This document shows, piece after piece, positions 36,392 to 43,931 of a stretch of 64,000 bases of DNA (position 1 is the stretch's first letter; the number at the start of each line of letters is the position of its first letter). Location of the stretch: the NCBI GenBank assembly GCA_046482825.1, contig JAWOEI010000092.1, positions 1-64,000 on the forward strand, in the 5' to 3' direction. Position numbers and translations under genes: made by a program. Source of the DNA: M55B167 sp046482825. Lineage in GTDB: Bacteria > Verrucomicrobiota > Kiritimatiellia > RFP12 > UBA1067. Under the pieces are notes generated by a model. The model was not told the DNA's origin. It ran no database searches and worked only from the letters and a program-made list of their open reading frames with translations.

Positions 36392-37408
36392 TCAGTCGCT
36401 CTTACTCGCCTCTACAATGCTGTTTTCAATCCTTTCGGCTAGATTGGCTGACGCAGCCGCCGAACCGGCAATGACAGCGTGGTAAATAGCTCTGAAGGAG
36501 GATGAACCATGGGTGATAATTACTGCGCCGGGCACACCCAGCAAGGGTGCTCCCCCGTATATTTCCGGATCCATACGGTGTTTGATAGTTTCCAGAGCGC
36601 CCTTGAGAAGCATAGTTCCAAGCACACGTATAGGATGACGGACAAATTCCTTTTTCATCCAGTAACCTACCGCATGAGCTACACTCTCAGTTGTTTTGAG
36701 AACGACATTGCCGACAAACCCGTCGCATACGGCCACATCCACCTCGCCAAAAAAAAGATCATGCCCCTCGATATTGCCTTTAAAGTCAACATTTGTCTTT
36801 TTTATCAGCTGAAAGGCTTTTTTTGTCATTTCATTGCCTTTGGTATCCTCAGTACCGATACTCAGCAGTCCCACCTTGGGAACAGCCTGCTTCAAGACCG
36901 CTTTTGAATACTCATTTCCCATAATGGCAAATTGAGCAAGCCAGGTTTCATCACAGTCTGTTGTGGCACCTGCGTCAAGCAGAAGCAGAGGGCGTTCGGG
37001 ATTGCGTGTCGGAAGAACAGTTGCGATGGCGGGTCTCAGAACTCCGGGAACACGTCCGAGACAGAAAAGAGCGGAAGCCGCCACAGCACCGGAATTGCCG
37101 GCGGAGACCATTGCATCAGCCTCACCGCTTTTAATCAGCTCCATACATAGATTTATTGAGCATTTTTTCTTTTTGCGTATAGCGGTAGCCGGTGACTCAT
37201 CCATATTTATGGTTTCGGGAGCATGGATAATTTTAAGACGATCCATCCGGATTTTTGAATATTTTGCCAATTCCTTGTGTATAGCCGGTTCATCCCCGAC
37301 CATATAGATGCATGTAATGTCTTTCAAACGTGACACAGCCTCCACGGCACCATGCACTATTTCATGAGGAGCATTATCTCCACCCATAATATCAAGAGCT
37401 ATTCTCAA
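36392..37408 (-). CDS. plsX: Phosphate acyltransferase
   Basis: PlsX (338 residues) converts acyl-ACP to acyl-phosphate for phospholipid synthesis. The family start is L/MRIALDIMGGDNAPHEIVHG, and conserved VSAGNSGAVAASALF and CDGFVGNVVLKTTE segments follow. TTG 37408 is chosen as start: GGAGAG lies at 37415-37420, six bases upstream, and the family N-terminus begins exactly there, while the upstream in-frame extension to 37459 shows no similarity. It lies downstream of rpmF but is separated by two hairpins, one of them terminator-like. Confidence 0.95.
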   Translation of the reverse strand: MRIALDIMGGDNAPHEIVHGAVEAVSRLKDITCIYMVGDEPAIHKELAKYSKIRMDRLKIIHAPETINMDESPATAIRKKKKCSINLCMELIKSGEADAMVSAGNSGAVAASALFCLGRVPGVLRPAIATVLPTRNPERPLLLLDAGATTDCDETWLAQFAIMGNEYSKAVLKQAVPKVGLLSIGTEDTKGNEMTKKAFQLIKKTNVDFKGNIEGHDLFFGEVDVAVCDGFVGNVVLKTTESVAHAVGYWMKKEFVRHPIRVLGTMLLKGALETIKHRMDPEIYGGAPLLGVPGAVIITHGSSSFRAIYHAVIAGSAAASANLAERIENSIVEASKSD

Positions 37409-37441
37409 ATTGATCTCTCCGGGTCGGATCCGACACAACCA

Positions 37442-37470
37442 AAAGGTTTCCGCCAGCAACGGAAACCTTT
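37442..37470 (-). promoter_or_regulatory. Hairpin in the plsX leader
   Basis: AAAGGTTTCCG (37442-37452) pairs perfectly with CGGAAACCTTT (37460-37470) over a seven-base loop. It lies 33 bases upstream of the plsX start and is followed on the minus strand by only a short T run, so attenuation is possible rather than full termination. Confidence 0.5.
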
Positions 37471-37478
37471 ATGAAGCT

Positions 37479-37504
37479 AAAAAAGAGCTCCGCTGACGGG
37501 AGCT
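37479..37504 (-). terminator. Intrinsic terminator/attenuator after rpmF
   Basis: On the minus strand AGCTCC (37504-37499) pairs with GGAGCT (37491-37486), followed by C and six T (37485-37479). It lies 22 bases after the rpmF stop and would partly or wholly separate yceD-rpmF from plsX. It tandemly precedes the second hairpin at 37442-37470. Confidence 0.65.
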
Positions 37505-37526
37505 TTTAAAAGGCTCCACGATTATG

Positions 37527-37706
37527 TTACACCTCAACTGTGAGGACCTGACGTCCTTTGTACATGCCACAGCTTTTACAGACCCTGTGGGATTCCTGAT
37601 CAGCACCGCAGTTGGGGCAGGTCTGAACCTGAGCCAGTGAGGCTTTGATCTGACCCCTGCGAAGATTCTTACGACGCTTCGATGTTCTCCGTTTTGGTAC
37701 GGCCAT
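37527..37706 (-). CDS. rpmF: 50S ribosomal protein L32
   Basis: The 59-residue protein begins MAVPKRRTSKRRKNLRR, the classic L32 start, and carries a zinc-ribbon pair, CPNCG and CKSCG, followed by YKGRQVL. All four cysteines are kept, so it is the zinc-binding form. AAGGAG at 37715-37720 lies eight bases before ATG 37706. It follows yceD after 17 bases, the conserved yceD-rpmF pair found upstream of plsX in many bacteria. Confidence 0.97.
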   Translation of the reverse strand: MAVPKRRTSKRRKNLRRGQIKASLAQVQTCPNCGADQESHRVCKSCGMYKGRQVLTVEV

Positions 37707-37723
37707 AAGTCTAACTCCTTAAT

Positions 37724-38209
37724 CTAGTACAGCGAATCGAGCGCATCCAGCGCCGACCAGCGCATATCACCGCTTTCCGCGTTACAATTGCAGCTGCTTT
37801 CATTCAAATTCACCCCGCAGACGCCGCAAAGGCCCTTGCAGGTTTCGCTGCAGCGAGGGTATGCAGGAAGGTTGAGTATGATAGCTTCCCGAATCGCATC
37901 GGTCAAGTCCGGGAATGCATTTTCCTCATTTATTTCAAAAGATTCGATAAAATCAGCTTTTTTTACCTCAAGATCAAACTTTTTATCGCACCTTGCACAG
38001 CGGCAGACAAAGATCTGCGCAAGCGAACCCCTAACTAAAAGTTCACTCCCGAGCGCCTGAATCATAAGTTTATACACAATTCCGCCTCTGGGCTGGAAAA
38101 ATTCCTCTTCCTCCATATCCAGCGCATCAGCGGGTATTTCTCCCTCAAATATCTCTCCGTCCTCATCGAGACGGTTTAAATCAACGATCAAACGCTCCGG
38201 TGTTTTCAA
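37724..38209 (-). CDS. yceD: YceD/DUF177 family protein
   Basis: DUF177 proteins are linked to 23S rRNA accumulation and are almost always encoded directly upstream of rpmF, as here. The 161-residue product has the conserved cysteine pairs CRCARC and CSETCKGLCGVCG followed by LNESSCNC, and the acidic EFFQPRGGIVY region. The frame starts at GTG 38215, but TTG 38209 is chosen because GGGAGG at 38215-38220 lies five bases upstream of it and overlaps the GTG. Either start overlaps the 3' end of coaD by about 30 bases, so the genes are coupled. A direct biochemical function is not established. Confidence 0.9.
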   Translation of the reverse strand: MKTPERLIVDLNRLDEDGEIFEGEIPADALDMEEEEFFQPRGGIVYKLMIQALGSELLVRGSLAQIFVCRCARCDKKFDLEVKKADFIESFEINEENAFPDLTDAIREAIILNLPAYPRCSETCKGLCGVCGVNLNESSCNCNAESGDMRWSALDALDSLY

Positions 38210-38729
38210 CGTCACCTCCCGGGCCCGAACTGCCGCCCTCTTTTTCGATAAAGGATTCTATATGCTTTTTTACCGTATCAGGAACGAAACTGCTCACATC
38301 ACCGCCGTAACGGACGATCTCGCGTACTGTACTGGCGGTAACATAGCTGTAATTCTCGTTGGGCATCATGAAAAGTGTTTCCACTTCAGGTGCCAGCTTA
38401 CGGTTTGTAAGAGCCATCTGAAACTCATATTCAAAATCGGAATAAACCCTCAGGCCGCGAACCACGACACCTACCCCTCTTCTGCGGCAGTATTCGACCA
38501 GCAGAGAATCCAATCTATCCACCTCCACATTTTTCAAACCAGCGTCATCAAGACTTTCAGTTATCATCCGCATTCGGTCAGAGATATCAAACATACCGCT
38601 TTTTTTCATAGACATTCCGGCCACGACAACAATGACACGCTCGAAAAGACTTGAAGAACGTTTAATCAGATCAAAATGCCCCAGTGTCAATGGATCGAAT
38701 GTGCCAGGATAAACAGCAACTCTTTTCAT
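38181..38729 (-). CDS. coaD: Phosphopantetheine adenylyltransferase
   Basis: CoaD (182 residues) makes dephospho-CoA from 4'-phosphopantetheine and ATP. The nucleotidyltransferase motif is YPGTFDPLTLGHFDLI near the N-terminus, and VVRGLRVYSDFEYEFQMA and YVTASTVREI (the SST-like motif) are present. The start overlaps the rsmD stop by one base (TAATG). The C-terminal 15 residues (EKEGGSSGPGGD) extend beyond the usual end and overlap yceD. Confidence 0.97.
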   Translation of the reverse strand: MKRVAVYPGTFDPLTLGHFDLIKRSSSLFERVIVVVAGMSMKKSGMFDISDRMRMITESLDDAGLKNVEVDRLDSLLVEYCRRRGVGVVVRGLRVYSDFEYEFQMALTNRKLAPEVETLFMMPNENYSYVTASTVREIVRYGGDVSSFVPDTVKKHIESFIEKEGGSSGPGGDVENTGAFDR

Positions 38730-39298
38730 TATAAAACCTTTCTTTCAACAGACCTTCTGTAAACTGCTACTCGAGTATGACCATACACACGGTCTTTCTG
38801 CAAAGTCCATCCGGTTTCCTCATCAGCATCACACCGCACCGGCATCTCCGCCACAAAAAAACCGTTGTCCGAAACCACCCTGTATTCAGCCAGCAGTTTC
38901 ATGAGAGGGGAAAATCCCTTTTGCAACGCATCAACATAAGGAGGATCCGCAAATATCACATCCGCCTTACGTCCCTTTCCGCCGGTTTTCACCCAGGATT
39001 CAACATCCGCCATAACAATTTCGCCACGCCCCGGCATCAAAGCGCCGCAATTCTGCCTCAATATCCGTAAATGCCTGCTGCTGTTTTCAATCCAGATAAT
39101 GCTGGCGGCACCACGACTGAACGCCTCCAGCCCCACAGCCCCGGAACCGGCAAACAGATCTATAAACACAGTACCGGGAATGACATCCATCAAAATCGAA
39201 AAAAGGGCCTCGCGGACACGATCCTGGGTAGGCCGCACCCCGTCACCCCGGGGAACAGCCAGCTTTCTTCCGCAAAACTCGCCACCTGTAATTCGCAT
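38729..39298 (-). CDS. rsmD: 16S rRNA (guanine966-N2)-methyltransferase
   Basis: RsmD (189 residues) methylates G966 of 16S rRNA in the 30S subunit. The start MRITGGEFCGRKL matches the family and ATG 39298 is chosen for that reason; the frame is open nine codons further. PTQDRVREALFSIL, the AdoMet site FIDLFAGSGAVGLEA and catalytic-type motif FADPPY follow. It is coupled to coaD by a one-base overlap, a pair seen in many bacteria. Confidence 0.96.
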   Translation of the reverse strand: MRITGGEFCGRKLAVPRGDGVRPTQDRVREALFSILMDVIPGTVFIDLFAGSGAVGLEAFSRGAASIIWIENSSRHLRILRQNCGALMPGRGEIVMADVESWVKTGGKGRKADVIFADPPYVDALQKGFSPLMKLLAEYRVVSDNGFFVAEMPVRCDADEETGWTLQKDRVYGHTRVAVYRRSVERKVL

Positions 39299-39505
39299 GT
39301 GGTAATTGTAGCAAACGACAAACACGGTTAAAACGGTTAAAACAGACTAACTTTTGATAATGGGGAGGTTCTGATGACAAAAGAAAAAACCGTGGACTGA
39401 CTTTCAACAACTGAAGCTGCTTTCAGCCGCCTGTCTGCTTGCAACGCACGACAGACGACCAACCTGCCCCACTATCTTATCCGCTTTTTTCCGGACGTGA
39501 TCTGG

Positions 39506-39940
39506 CTACGCATTATGATAGCTGCGGCCTTTATTGATTGTGATAGCGCGAAAAACCTGTTCATAAAGGAGATAACGGGCCATCTCATGAGTAAAAGTCA
39601 TCGGTGAGAGAGAAAGCACAAGATCCGCTCGACTCTTAACAGCGGCATCAATCCCGAGCGGCCCGCCTACAACAAAAACCAGTTTCCTGTGAACACTCCC
39701 TATTTTTTCGGCAAACTCAACTGAGCCCAGACATCTGCCTTCCTCGCTGAGGGCAATGATAAAACCCCGTTCTCTGGCAAGCATATCGCAAATACGGCGG
39801 TTATCTGTATTCCTGCCGCTGTCTTTGATCTCCCGGATTTCAACCTTGGCGTCAAAACGGATACGTTTGAGCATTTCACCACATAGTGCGGCAAGATGAG
39901 GATCTCTGACCTTACCGACTGTTATAAATCTTATTAGCAC
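39506..39940 (-). CDS. rlmH: 23S rRNA pseudouridine1915 N3-methyltransferase
   Basis: RlmH (144 residues) is a SPOUT methyltransferase acting on pseudouridine 1915 in assembled ribosomes. Canonical segments are IRFITVGKVRDPHL, the ALSEEGRCLGSVEFAEKI stretch, the knot motif VFVVGGPLGID and the C-terminal FTHEMARYLLYEQVFRAITINKGRSYHN. The last segment is close to invariant in the family. It lies 207 bases upstream of rsmD on the same strand; the gap (39299-39505) contains no gene I can support. Confidence 0.97.
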   Translation of the reverse strand: MLIRFITVGKVRDPHLAALCGEMLKRIRFDAKVEIREIKDSGRNTDNRRICDMLARERGFIIALSEEGRCLGSVEFAEKIGSVHRKLVFVVGGPLGIDAAVKSRADLVLSLSPMTFTHEMARYLLYEQVFRAITINKGRSYHNA

Positions 39941-40041
39941 TGGTCTGTTGCCTTACTTATATCATAAAGCACTGCTTGAAAGCGGCTTCGGAACACTGCA
40001 GCTTTGCTGATATCCGAAGCGGAAGCTCATCCGGGCAACTG

Positions 40042-41238
40042 TTATTCAACGTAGTAGGTTCTGAGCAGCCGCATAAAATGCTCATCGTTGGCCACATCAA
40101 GAATACGCATCTCACGGCGGGCGTTCTCCACTGAATCTGAGGCATGCGCGGCGTTAATCATGATATTAGTTCCGAACTCACGGCGTATAGATCCTACACG
40201 GGCCTTCCGGGGATCAGTTGCCCCCAGTATATCGCGGATCTTGTTCACACCGTCTATACCCTCATAGACAATTGCAAGACACTCTTCTGTACCGGGCTTT
40301 TCGCGTTCTTCCGGCAGGCATCCGGACGGACGCCTGCCTGTCATAAATTCAACAATGTTCTCAAATTCGCGTTCTGCAAACAGGGGCGCCAGGTAATTGC
40401 ACAAATCAGTCAGCTGATCGGCATCCACCGGAAAGCCGAATTCGCGTGAAAGCGCCTGCGATGCCCTGTCGGCACCGAATATATTAAAAACTTTTTTCAG
40501 ATTTTCACGCACAGGCCCGTAAAATTCCTCCGCCTGCGCAACTGACATAGCGAATTTTTTAACACCCACAATACGCAGGCCGGCACTTGAAAGCAGATCC
40601 ATGATATTGCCAGCACGCAGCGAGGGCTGGCGCCAGTTATCGGGTTTCAGCATAACAAGAGTCTGCTGTATGTTCTCCCCTTCGGGAGCATCTGAAGTTC
40701 CGTGGACAATACCTGAGTCAGTTTTCAGATACGGGAACCAGATTTTCAATATTTCCTTCACATATTTCTTTGACCGTCCCACAAGCACACAGGGTTCAAA
40801 ATACTCAACCTCACCGGTCGCCGGATCACGCACCAGATCACCGTAAGTATCACGCACTGTCTGTCCACAACACCAACGCTGATTGATATCACCTGTAACT
40901 TCGTAGATTTTACGTATGGCATCTTCTCCCTCGAAAAGCAGCAACATCGAACGGTGCGGCCGTCCGGTTACAGCATCCACGCTGAACGCCCTGCGCACAT
41001 AGGATGAAAACAATTCGCATTTCGCAGGATCATTTTTATCATACTGAGCCAGATAACCGGCAAAATCATCCACCAGAGCTGTGGAGGCTCCGACCATACG
41101 CGCACCGACAAGTTTAAGATCGGTCCGGACCAGATAGCGGGCGATAATACCGCCGGTTCTGGATTTACGTATCGAATACGGATTGATAATAACACACGCC
41201 AGCTCTCTGGACACTTCCTTCATTCTTTTTTTCCTCAA
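40042..41238 (-). CDS. Tandem nucleoside diphosphate kinase-like protein
   Basis: NDK normally has about 140 residues; this protein has 398 and contains two NDK-like domains. The second, starting QTLVMLKPDNWRQPSLRAGNIM, ends with IRREFGTNIMINAAHASDSVENARRE and keeps the phosphorylated histidine. It carries an insertion of about 90 residues before GPGTEECL-like sequence (KPGTEECLAIVYEG). The first domain, starting LACVIINPYSIRKSRTGGII, has MLLLFEGEDAIRKI and QTVRDTYGDL, but the histidine region reads FEPCVLVGRS with no histidine, so it is probably inactive. The role may be regulatory or structural. The start overlaps cstA by four bases (ATGA). Related double NDK proteins are, as far as I recall, found in PVC bacteria. 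Confidence 0.8.
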   Translation of the reverse strand: MRKKRMKEVSRELACVIINPYSIRKSRTGGIIARYLVRTDLKLVGARMVGASTALVDDFAGYLAQYDKNDPAKCELFSSYVRRAFSVDAVTGRPHRSMLLLFEGEDAIRKIYEVTGDINQRWCCGQTVRDTYGDLVRDPATGEVEYFEPCVLVGRSKKYVKEILKIWFPYLKTDSGIVHGTSDAPEGENIQQTLVMLKPDNWRQPSLRAGNIMDLLSSAGLRIVGVKKFAMSVAQAEEFYGPVRENLKKVFNIFGADRASQALSREFGFPVDADQLTDLCNYLAPLFAEREFENIVEFMTGRRPSGCLPEEREKPGTEECLAIVYEGIDGVNKIRDILGATDPRKARVGSIRREFGTNIMINAAHASDSVENARREMRILDVANDEHFMRLLRTYYVE

Positions 41239-42950
41239 CTTTTCACAAACGAATCCTTGAGCCTTGCAGCTCCGAAAACAATAAGCATTACAGACATCAG
41301 CATCAGGCAGCCTGAAGTGACAGCCAAAACCCCTCCCTCGGAAAATCCTTTTTCCAGCCAGCTGTCAAGATTGCTTTTAAACAGCATGACTGTCGCGGTA
41401 CCGCTGGTAACAAGCATAAACAGCATAGGTAATACGATAAAGCCGGTTTTACGTCCGGTTTTAAGCAACCAGAGTGTCGTTCCCAGAAGAGTCAGTGCCG
41501 CCAGCAGCTGGTTACAGGAAGCAAAAATCGGCCATATACTCTTTGAACCGCCGCCGACAATGAGAACACCGGTGACAAAGACAACAGCGAAAGTCGCAAC
41601 AAAACGGTTGCTTGCATGTTTTCTGAATCCCGTCAGCGGCACCGACGGACTTTCGTCCTCTGATATCGAACGCGGCAGGAAAAGTTCCTGCCATGTGAAA
41701 CGGGCGAGACGGGTGGCGGTATCCAGCGTTGTCATCAGGAAGGCGGCCAGGGCCAAAGAAACAAAAGTCACACCGATGTCCACAGGCACACCTATTGTTT
41801 TTGTAAAACCGGCAACCCCCTTTGCGAAAAGAATCACGTTCTTCTCTTTTGTGATGGCTTCGGCATAATCCCCCGAGCTCATCCACGCAACGGCAATAAG
41901 AGCAATAAGAGCCAGCACTCCTTCAACCAGCATACCGCCGTACGCGATAGGCTTGAAATGTTTCTCGCTGGCCACCTGTTTGGAAGTTGTACCGGAGGAT
42001 ACAAGGGCATGAAAACCGGAGCAGGCGCCGCAGGCCACAGTGACAAAAAGCATGGGGAACAGCATTTCAGAAGATCCGCTGGTTGGTTTTAAAGCCGAGA
42101 AACCGGTAAAGGCATCCATTTCAATTGCGGGTGCAGAAAAGAATATTCCTATAATTCCCAGCGCCACCATGACATACAAAAGATAGGAATTGAGATAATC
42201 GCGAGGCTGTAGCAAAATCCAGACTGGCAGAACCGATGCCACATAGCAGTACAGCAGCAGAAGGGCTGTCCAAATGTACCTGGCCGTCCCGGAGGAACAG
42301 CCCAGCACAGCTGTTAAATCCAGGGGGAAAGTGTTTCCTGCATACACACAACCGAACATCAAGGGCACGAAAATCAGTGAGGCCTTCGTCAGATCAACCC
42401 CCCGCCTGTAAACAAAAAATCCGAAAACAACCGCCAGAGCAATGAAAAGAAGTGAGGCTGCCGCCACCTCCGGCTTGGCGATAAAGGCACCTGAAACCAG
42501 ATTGGCAAAAACTGCGGCAACAAGAATCAAAGCGAACCAGCAGAATGTCAGAAAGAGAATCCGCCCCCAATAACCCATCAGCGATTCTATAACTGAGCCT
42601 ATAGAACGGCCCTGATGACGGACTGAAAGAAACAAGGCGGCAAAATCATGCACAGCCCCGATAAAGACACTTCCGATAATAATCCAGAGGGCAACTGCGG
42701 CCCATCCGAAATGCGCCGCCATAATCGGACCGACAATAGGCCCCGCACCGGCAATACTGGCAAAATGATGACCAAAAAGAACAGCTGGCCGGGCCGGAAC
42801 ATAGTCCACTCCGTCATTTCGAGATACCGCCGGAGTTTTTCGCGAGGTATCAACCCCGAAAAGTTTCTCCATCAACGAACCATAGAATCTATATGCCGCC
42901 AGAAATATAATACAACCGACAGCAAGCAGTGCTGCTCCATTCATAAACAA
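41235..42950 (-). CDS. cstA: CstA-family peptide/pyruvate transporter
   Basis: The 571-residue membrane protein has about 15 helices and the family hallmark FGHHFASIAGAGPIVGPIMAAHFGW near residue 60, followed by GAVHDFAALFLSVRHQGRSIG. CstA proteins import peptides or pyruvate, often under carbon limitation. It is of the shorter type (570 against about 700 residues in the E. coli form). Its stop overlaps the start of the tandem NDK gene. ybeY ends 28 bases upstream, so ybeY-cstA-ndk look like one unit. Confidence 0.93.
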   Translation of the reverse strand: MFMNGAALLAVGCIIFLAAYRFYGSLMEKLFGVDTSRKTPAVSRNDGVDYVPARPAVLFGHHFASIAGAGPIVGPIMAAHFGWAAVALWIIIGSVFIGAVHDFAALFLSVRHQGRSIGSVIESLMGYWGRILFLTFCWFALILVAAVFANLVSGAFIAKPEVAAASLLFIALAVVFGFFVYRRGVDLTKASLIFVPLMFGCVYAGNTFPLDLTAVLGCSSGTARYIWTALLLLYCYVASVLPVWILLQPRDYLNSYLLYVMVALGIIGIFFSAPAIEMDAFTGFSALKPTSGSSEMLFPMLFVTVACGACSGFHALVSSGTTSKQVASEKHFKPIAYGGMLVEGVLALIALIAVAWMSSGDYAEAITKEKNVILFAKGVAGFTKTIGVPVDIGVTFVSLALAAFLMTTLDTATRLARFTWQELFLPRSISEDESPSVPLTGFRKHASNRFVATFAVVFVTGVLIVGGGSKSIWPIFASCNQLLAALTLLGTTLWLLKTGRKTGFIVLPMLFMLVTSGTATVMLFKSNLDSWLEKGFSEGGVLAVTSGCLMLMSVMLIVFGAARLKDSFVKS

Positions 42951-42978
42951 ACCTTTTACCTGATTTTGCCTAATTCCT

Positions 42979-43452
42979 TCAAATTATAGGTTTTATTATC
43001 AGGGGTGTCAATCTGAGTTCATCAAGCCAGGCCAATTCTCGAGAACGCATAGTCCGAAATCCCTCTTCACTCAAATCTTCAGCATCGGTCAGATGATCGC
43101 ACCCATGAGCAATATAAAGAGCAAGCTCTTTATCACTCCCCCAGCCCTGCCGCTCGCCCTCATGCACAGCGCACTGCAGATTTACAAATATTTCCCCGGT
43201 CAGTCCCTCCGGCTCCCCGGGAACAGGCTCATAGCGCTGGGTGATAACATCCGTAGATCCTTCAAGCCCCTGGACAGCCCTGTGAACAGGCTCAATGGTT
43301 TCATCATTCATTAAATAGACACTGATTTCATTCCAGGGAATAATACAGCCGCTATCCCGCTGAGCCATAGCGGCCAGTTGACGCACAACAGATATTAAAG
43401 ACTCTTCATCAACGGAATCGGGATAAACAGGATTTTCAATATTAATCTGCAT
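42979..43452 (-). CDS. ybeY: Endoribonuclease/rRNA maturation factor YbeY
   Basis: The 157-residue protein fits YbeY, a zinc-dependent RNase for 16S rRNA 3' processing and quality control. STDVITQRYE and LTGEIFVNLQCA match the conserved GTDVLSF and GDIvIs segments. The zinc site reads HGCDHLTDAED, so the usual three-histidine motif (HGxLHLxGYDH) keeps two histidines and has Asp at the third position. A loss of the GYD turn is also visible. Some PVC homologues have Asp there, so activity may be retained. The gene lies directly next to a repeat element at 43456. Confidence 0.85.
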   Translation of the reverse strand: MQINIENPVYPDSVDEESLISVVRQLAAMAQRDSGCIIPWNEISVYLMNDETIEPVHRAVQGLEGSTDVITQRYEPVPGEPEGLTGEIFVNLQCAVHEGERQGWGSDKELALYIAHGCDHLTDAEDLSEEGFRTMRSRELAWLDELRLTPLIIKPII

Positions 43453-43455
43453 AGG

Positions 43456-43713
43456 TTTCTACCACGGAAAACACGGAAGAGCACGGAAATTAATTATAGA
43501 GCAAGTCGACAAATCTCAACTTTGGGAAAAGCACCGAAATTTACGATGATTCCCAATTTCATATCTTTATGTTTTATTAATATCTTGTTTATGAAGCACT
43601 TATCACACAGCGTCTTTGCGTCTCTGCGCGAAAATAATCTACTGAATCTATGGGATGGCAGTGATTTCAAATATACCTTCTTCCGTGTTTTCAGTTTTTT
43701 CCGTGGTAGAAAA
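43456..43713. repeat. Intergenic element with inverted CCACGGAAAACACGGAA ends
   Basis: The left end (43456-43478) reads TTTCTACCACGGAAAACACGG and the right end (43681-43713) contains TTCCGTGTTTTCAG, then CCGTGGTAGAAAA, its inverse. The 200 bases between hold no gene but include a CGCAGAG-family copy in reverse orientation (43605-43630). This gives a MITE-like layout of about 258 bases between ybeY and tRNA-Ala. Confidence 0.55.
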
Positions 43714-43721
43714 GGAGTTCA

Positions 43722-43744
43722 TTTTTCACGCATTGCGTGAAAAA
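43722..43744 (-). terminator. Hairpin after tRNA-Ala
   Basis: TTTTTCACGC pairs with GCGTGAAAAA (43722-43731 with 43735-43744) directly after the tRNA CCA end on the minus strand. The stem ends in a T tract on that strand, so it can serve as the tRNA terminator. Confidence 0.6.
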
Positions 43745-43820
43745 TGGTGGAGCGAAGGAGAATCGAACTCCCGACCCCCACGTTGCGAACGTGGTGCTCT
43801 ACCAATTGAGCTATCGCCCC
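43745..43820 (-). tRNA. tRNA-Ala (anticodon CGC)
   Basis: On the minus strand the sequence folds as a 76-base cloverleaf including an encoded CCA. The acceptor pairs GGGGCGA with TCGCTCC and contains the G3:U70 wobble pair that defines alanine identity. The anticodon stem CCACG/CGTGG encloses TTCGCAA, giving anticodon CGC for codon GCG. The D arm is AGCTCAATTGGTAGAGC and the T loop is TTCGAAT. It lies between murG and ybeY, flanked by hairpins at 43722-43744 and 43829-43850. Confidence 0.95.
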
Positions 43821-43828
43821 ACAGAAGA

Positions 43829-43850
43829 CGCGCCATTTTTCATGGCGCGT
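43829..43850. other. Hairpin upstream of tRNA-Ala
   Basis: CGCGCCAT pairs with ATGGCGCG across a short T-rich loop, between the murG end and the tRNA. It lacks a T run on the minus strand. It could be an RNA-processing site for a murG-tRNA transcript. Confidence 0.4.
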
Positions 43851-43931
43851 ATAATTTAACTTAAATCCACCTGCGGCATCAACACTTAATTTAAAAGATT
43901 CCGCGAATCGGGCGCATCTGCGAATCCAGGT

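Noticed and set aside
39371..39400. Very short ORF with a GGGGAGG site upstream, between rsmD and rlmH
   Set aside because: Only eight codons before a stop; no neighbour to couple with and no sign of a leader peptide function.
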